Source of the DNA: Roseovarius sp.
Lineage (GTDB): Bacteria; Pseudomonadota; Alphaproteobacteria; Rhodobacterales; Rhodobacteraceae
DNA: 13,024 bases
Assembly (NCBI GenBank): GCA_021767845.1
Contig: JAASSQ010000062.1
Coordinates: forward strand, 1 to 13,024
Direction: 5' to 3'
Both the position numbers and the translations under genes were made by a program. The notes under the pieces are model-generated. The model was not told the origin of the DNA and made no database searches. It saw only the letters and a program-made list of their open reading frames with translations. The first letter of the stretch is position 1, and every line of letters begins with the position of its first letter. Shown here piece by piece: positions 12,805 through 13,024 of this stretch.

Positions 12805-13024
12805 TCACCCGGCGCTGATCGCCGTTCCCAGCTTGGCGCTGCGCCGTCCCGGCGCGCTGTCGCGCCCCAGCGTCCGGCACAGGATCGCCACCGGGATGAG
12901 GCCGAAGCCCACCAGCACCAGCGACGGCACCGCGGCCTCGGCCAGCCGCTCGTCCGAGGCCAGCCGATGCGCCTGCACCGCCAGCGTCTGGAAGTTGAAC
13001 GGGTGCAGGATCAAGGTGGCGGGC
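12805..13024 (-). CDS. Iron(III)-type ABC transporter permease, C-terminal end (5' part outside window)
   Basis: The frame runs to the right edge, so only the last ~73 residues are visible. They begin PATLILHPFNFQTLAVQA and continue LASDERLAEAAVPSLVLVGFGLIPVAILCRTL, the typical end of FbpB/SfuB-like permeases for ferric iron: the P-A-T-L-x-L-x-P-F-N-F-x-T-L-A motif just after the last cytoplasmic loop, then a final membrane helix (VPSLVLVGFGLIPVAIL) and a charged tail. The family exchanges iron across the inner membrane together with a periplasmic binding protein and an ATPase; related permeases for thiamine or polyamines are less likely given the motif. The gene marks the return to high-GC backbone on the right. 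Confidence 0.82.
   Translation of the reverse strand, partial: PATLILHPFNFQTLAVQAHRLASDERLAEAAVPSLVLVGFGLIPVAILCRTLGRDSAPGRRSAKLGTAISAG

Noticed and set aside
1..13024. CRISPR arrays
   Set aside because: No regularly spaced direct repeats of 20-40 bp were seen anywhere in the window.

Overview
The window looks like the chromosome of an alphaproteobacterium of the Rhodobacterales (Roseobacter/Paracoccus type). The evidence is the high-GC backbone, the tmm-tdm gene pair typical of that group, the encoded proteins themselves, and the short GC-rich intergenic hairpin elements that I associate with these genomes. No rRNA, tRNA or CRISPR array was seen.

Left backbone (1-7791). The window opens inside gatB (Asp-tRNA(Asn)/Glu-tRNA(Gln) amidotransferase subunit B). 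It is followed by a 4HBT hotdog thioesterase on the minus strand and a divergent FadR-type GntR regulator. Converging on the regulator is a Leu/Ile/Val-type ligand-binding protein with no visible signal peptide. Divergent from that binding protein are a trimethylamine monooxygenase (tmm) and a two-domain DUF1989-GcvT protein that matches trimethylamine N-oxide demethylase (tdm). Together the last two should run TMA -> TMAO -> dimethylamine + formaldehyde, with the GcvT-like domain positioned to pass the one-carbon unit to tetrahydrofolate. The tmm promoter region carries a TTGACA box and nested TTGGT/ACCAA-type inverted repeats, plausible sites for the nearby GntR protein. A perfect 13-bp hairpin lies between tmm and tdm.

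Accessory block (about 7792-12640). It starts with an AT-rich stretch. Next comes a chimeric gene: a short transposase-like zinc-finger N terminus joined in frame to an SF2 helicase that has its DEFH box and later motifs but no Walker A motif. A GIY-YIG nuclease of the T5orf172/MUG113 type follows 15 bp later and carries a duplicated acidic motif, SLEDIFDE. On the opposite strand, converging, is a lower-GC DUF3644-like gene with an N-terminal helical DNA-binding-like region and an R-x4-H motif of the HEPN RNase kind. Helicase, GIY-YIG nuclease and HEPN-like protein together suggest a defence-type island in which the helicase half is probably disabled. That role is inference.

Right edge (12640-13024). 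A cluster of GC-rich hairpins and an 11-bp-period tandem repeat precedes the C-terminal end of an iron(III)-type ABC transporter permease on the minus strand, cut by the window edge.
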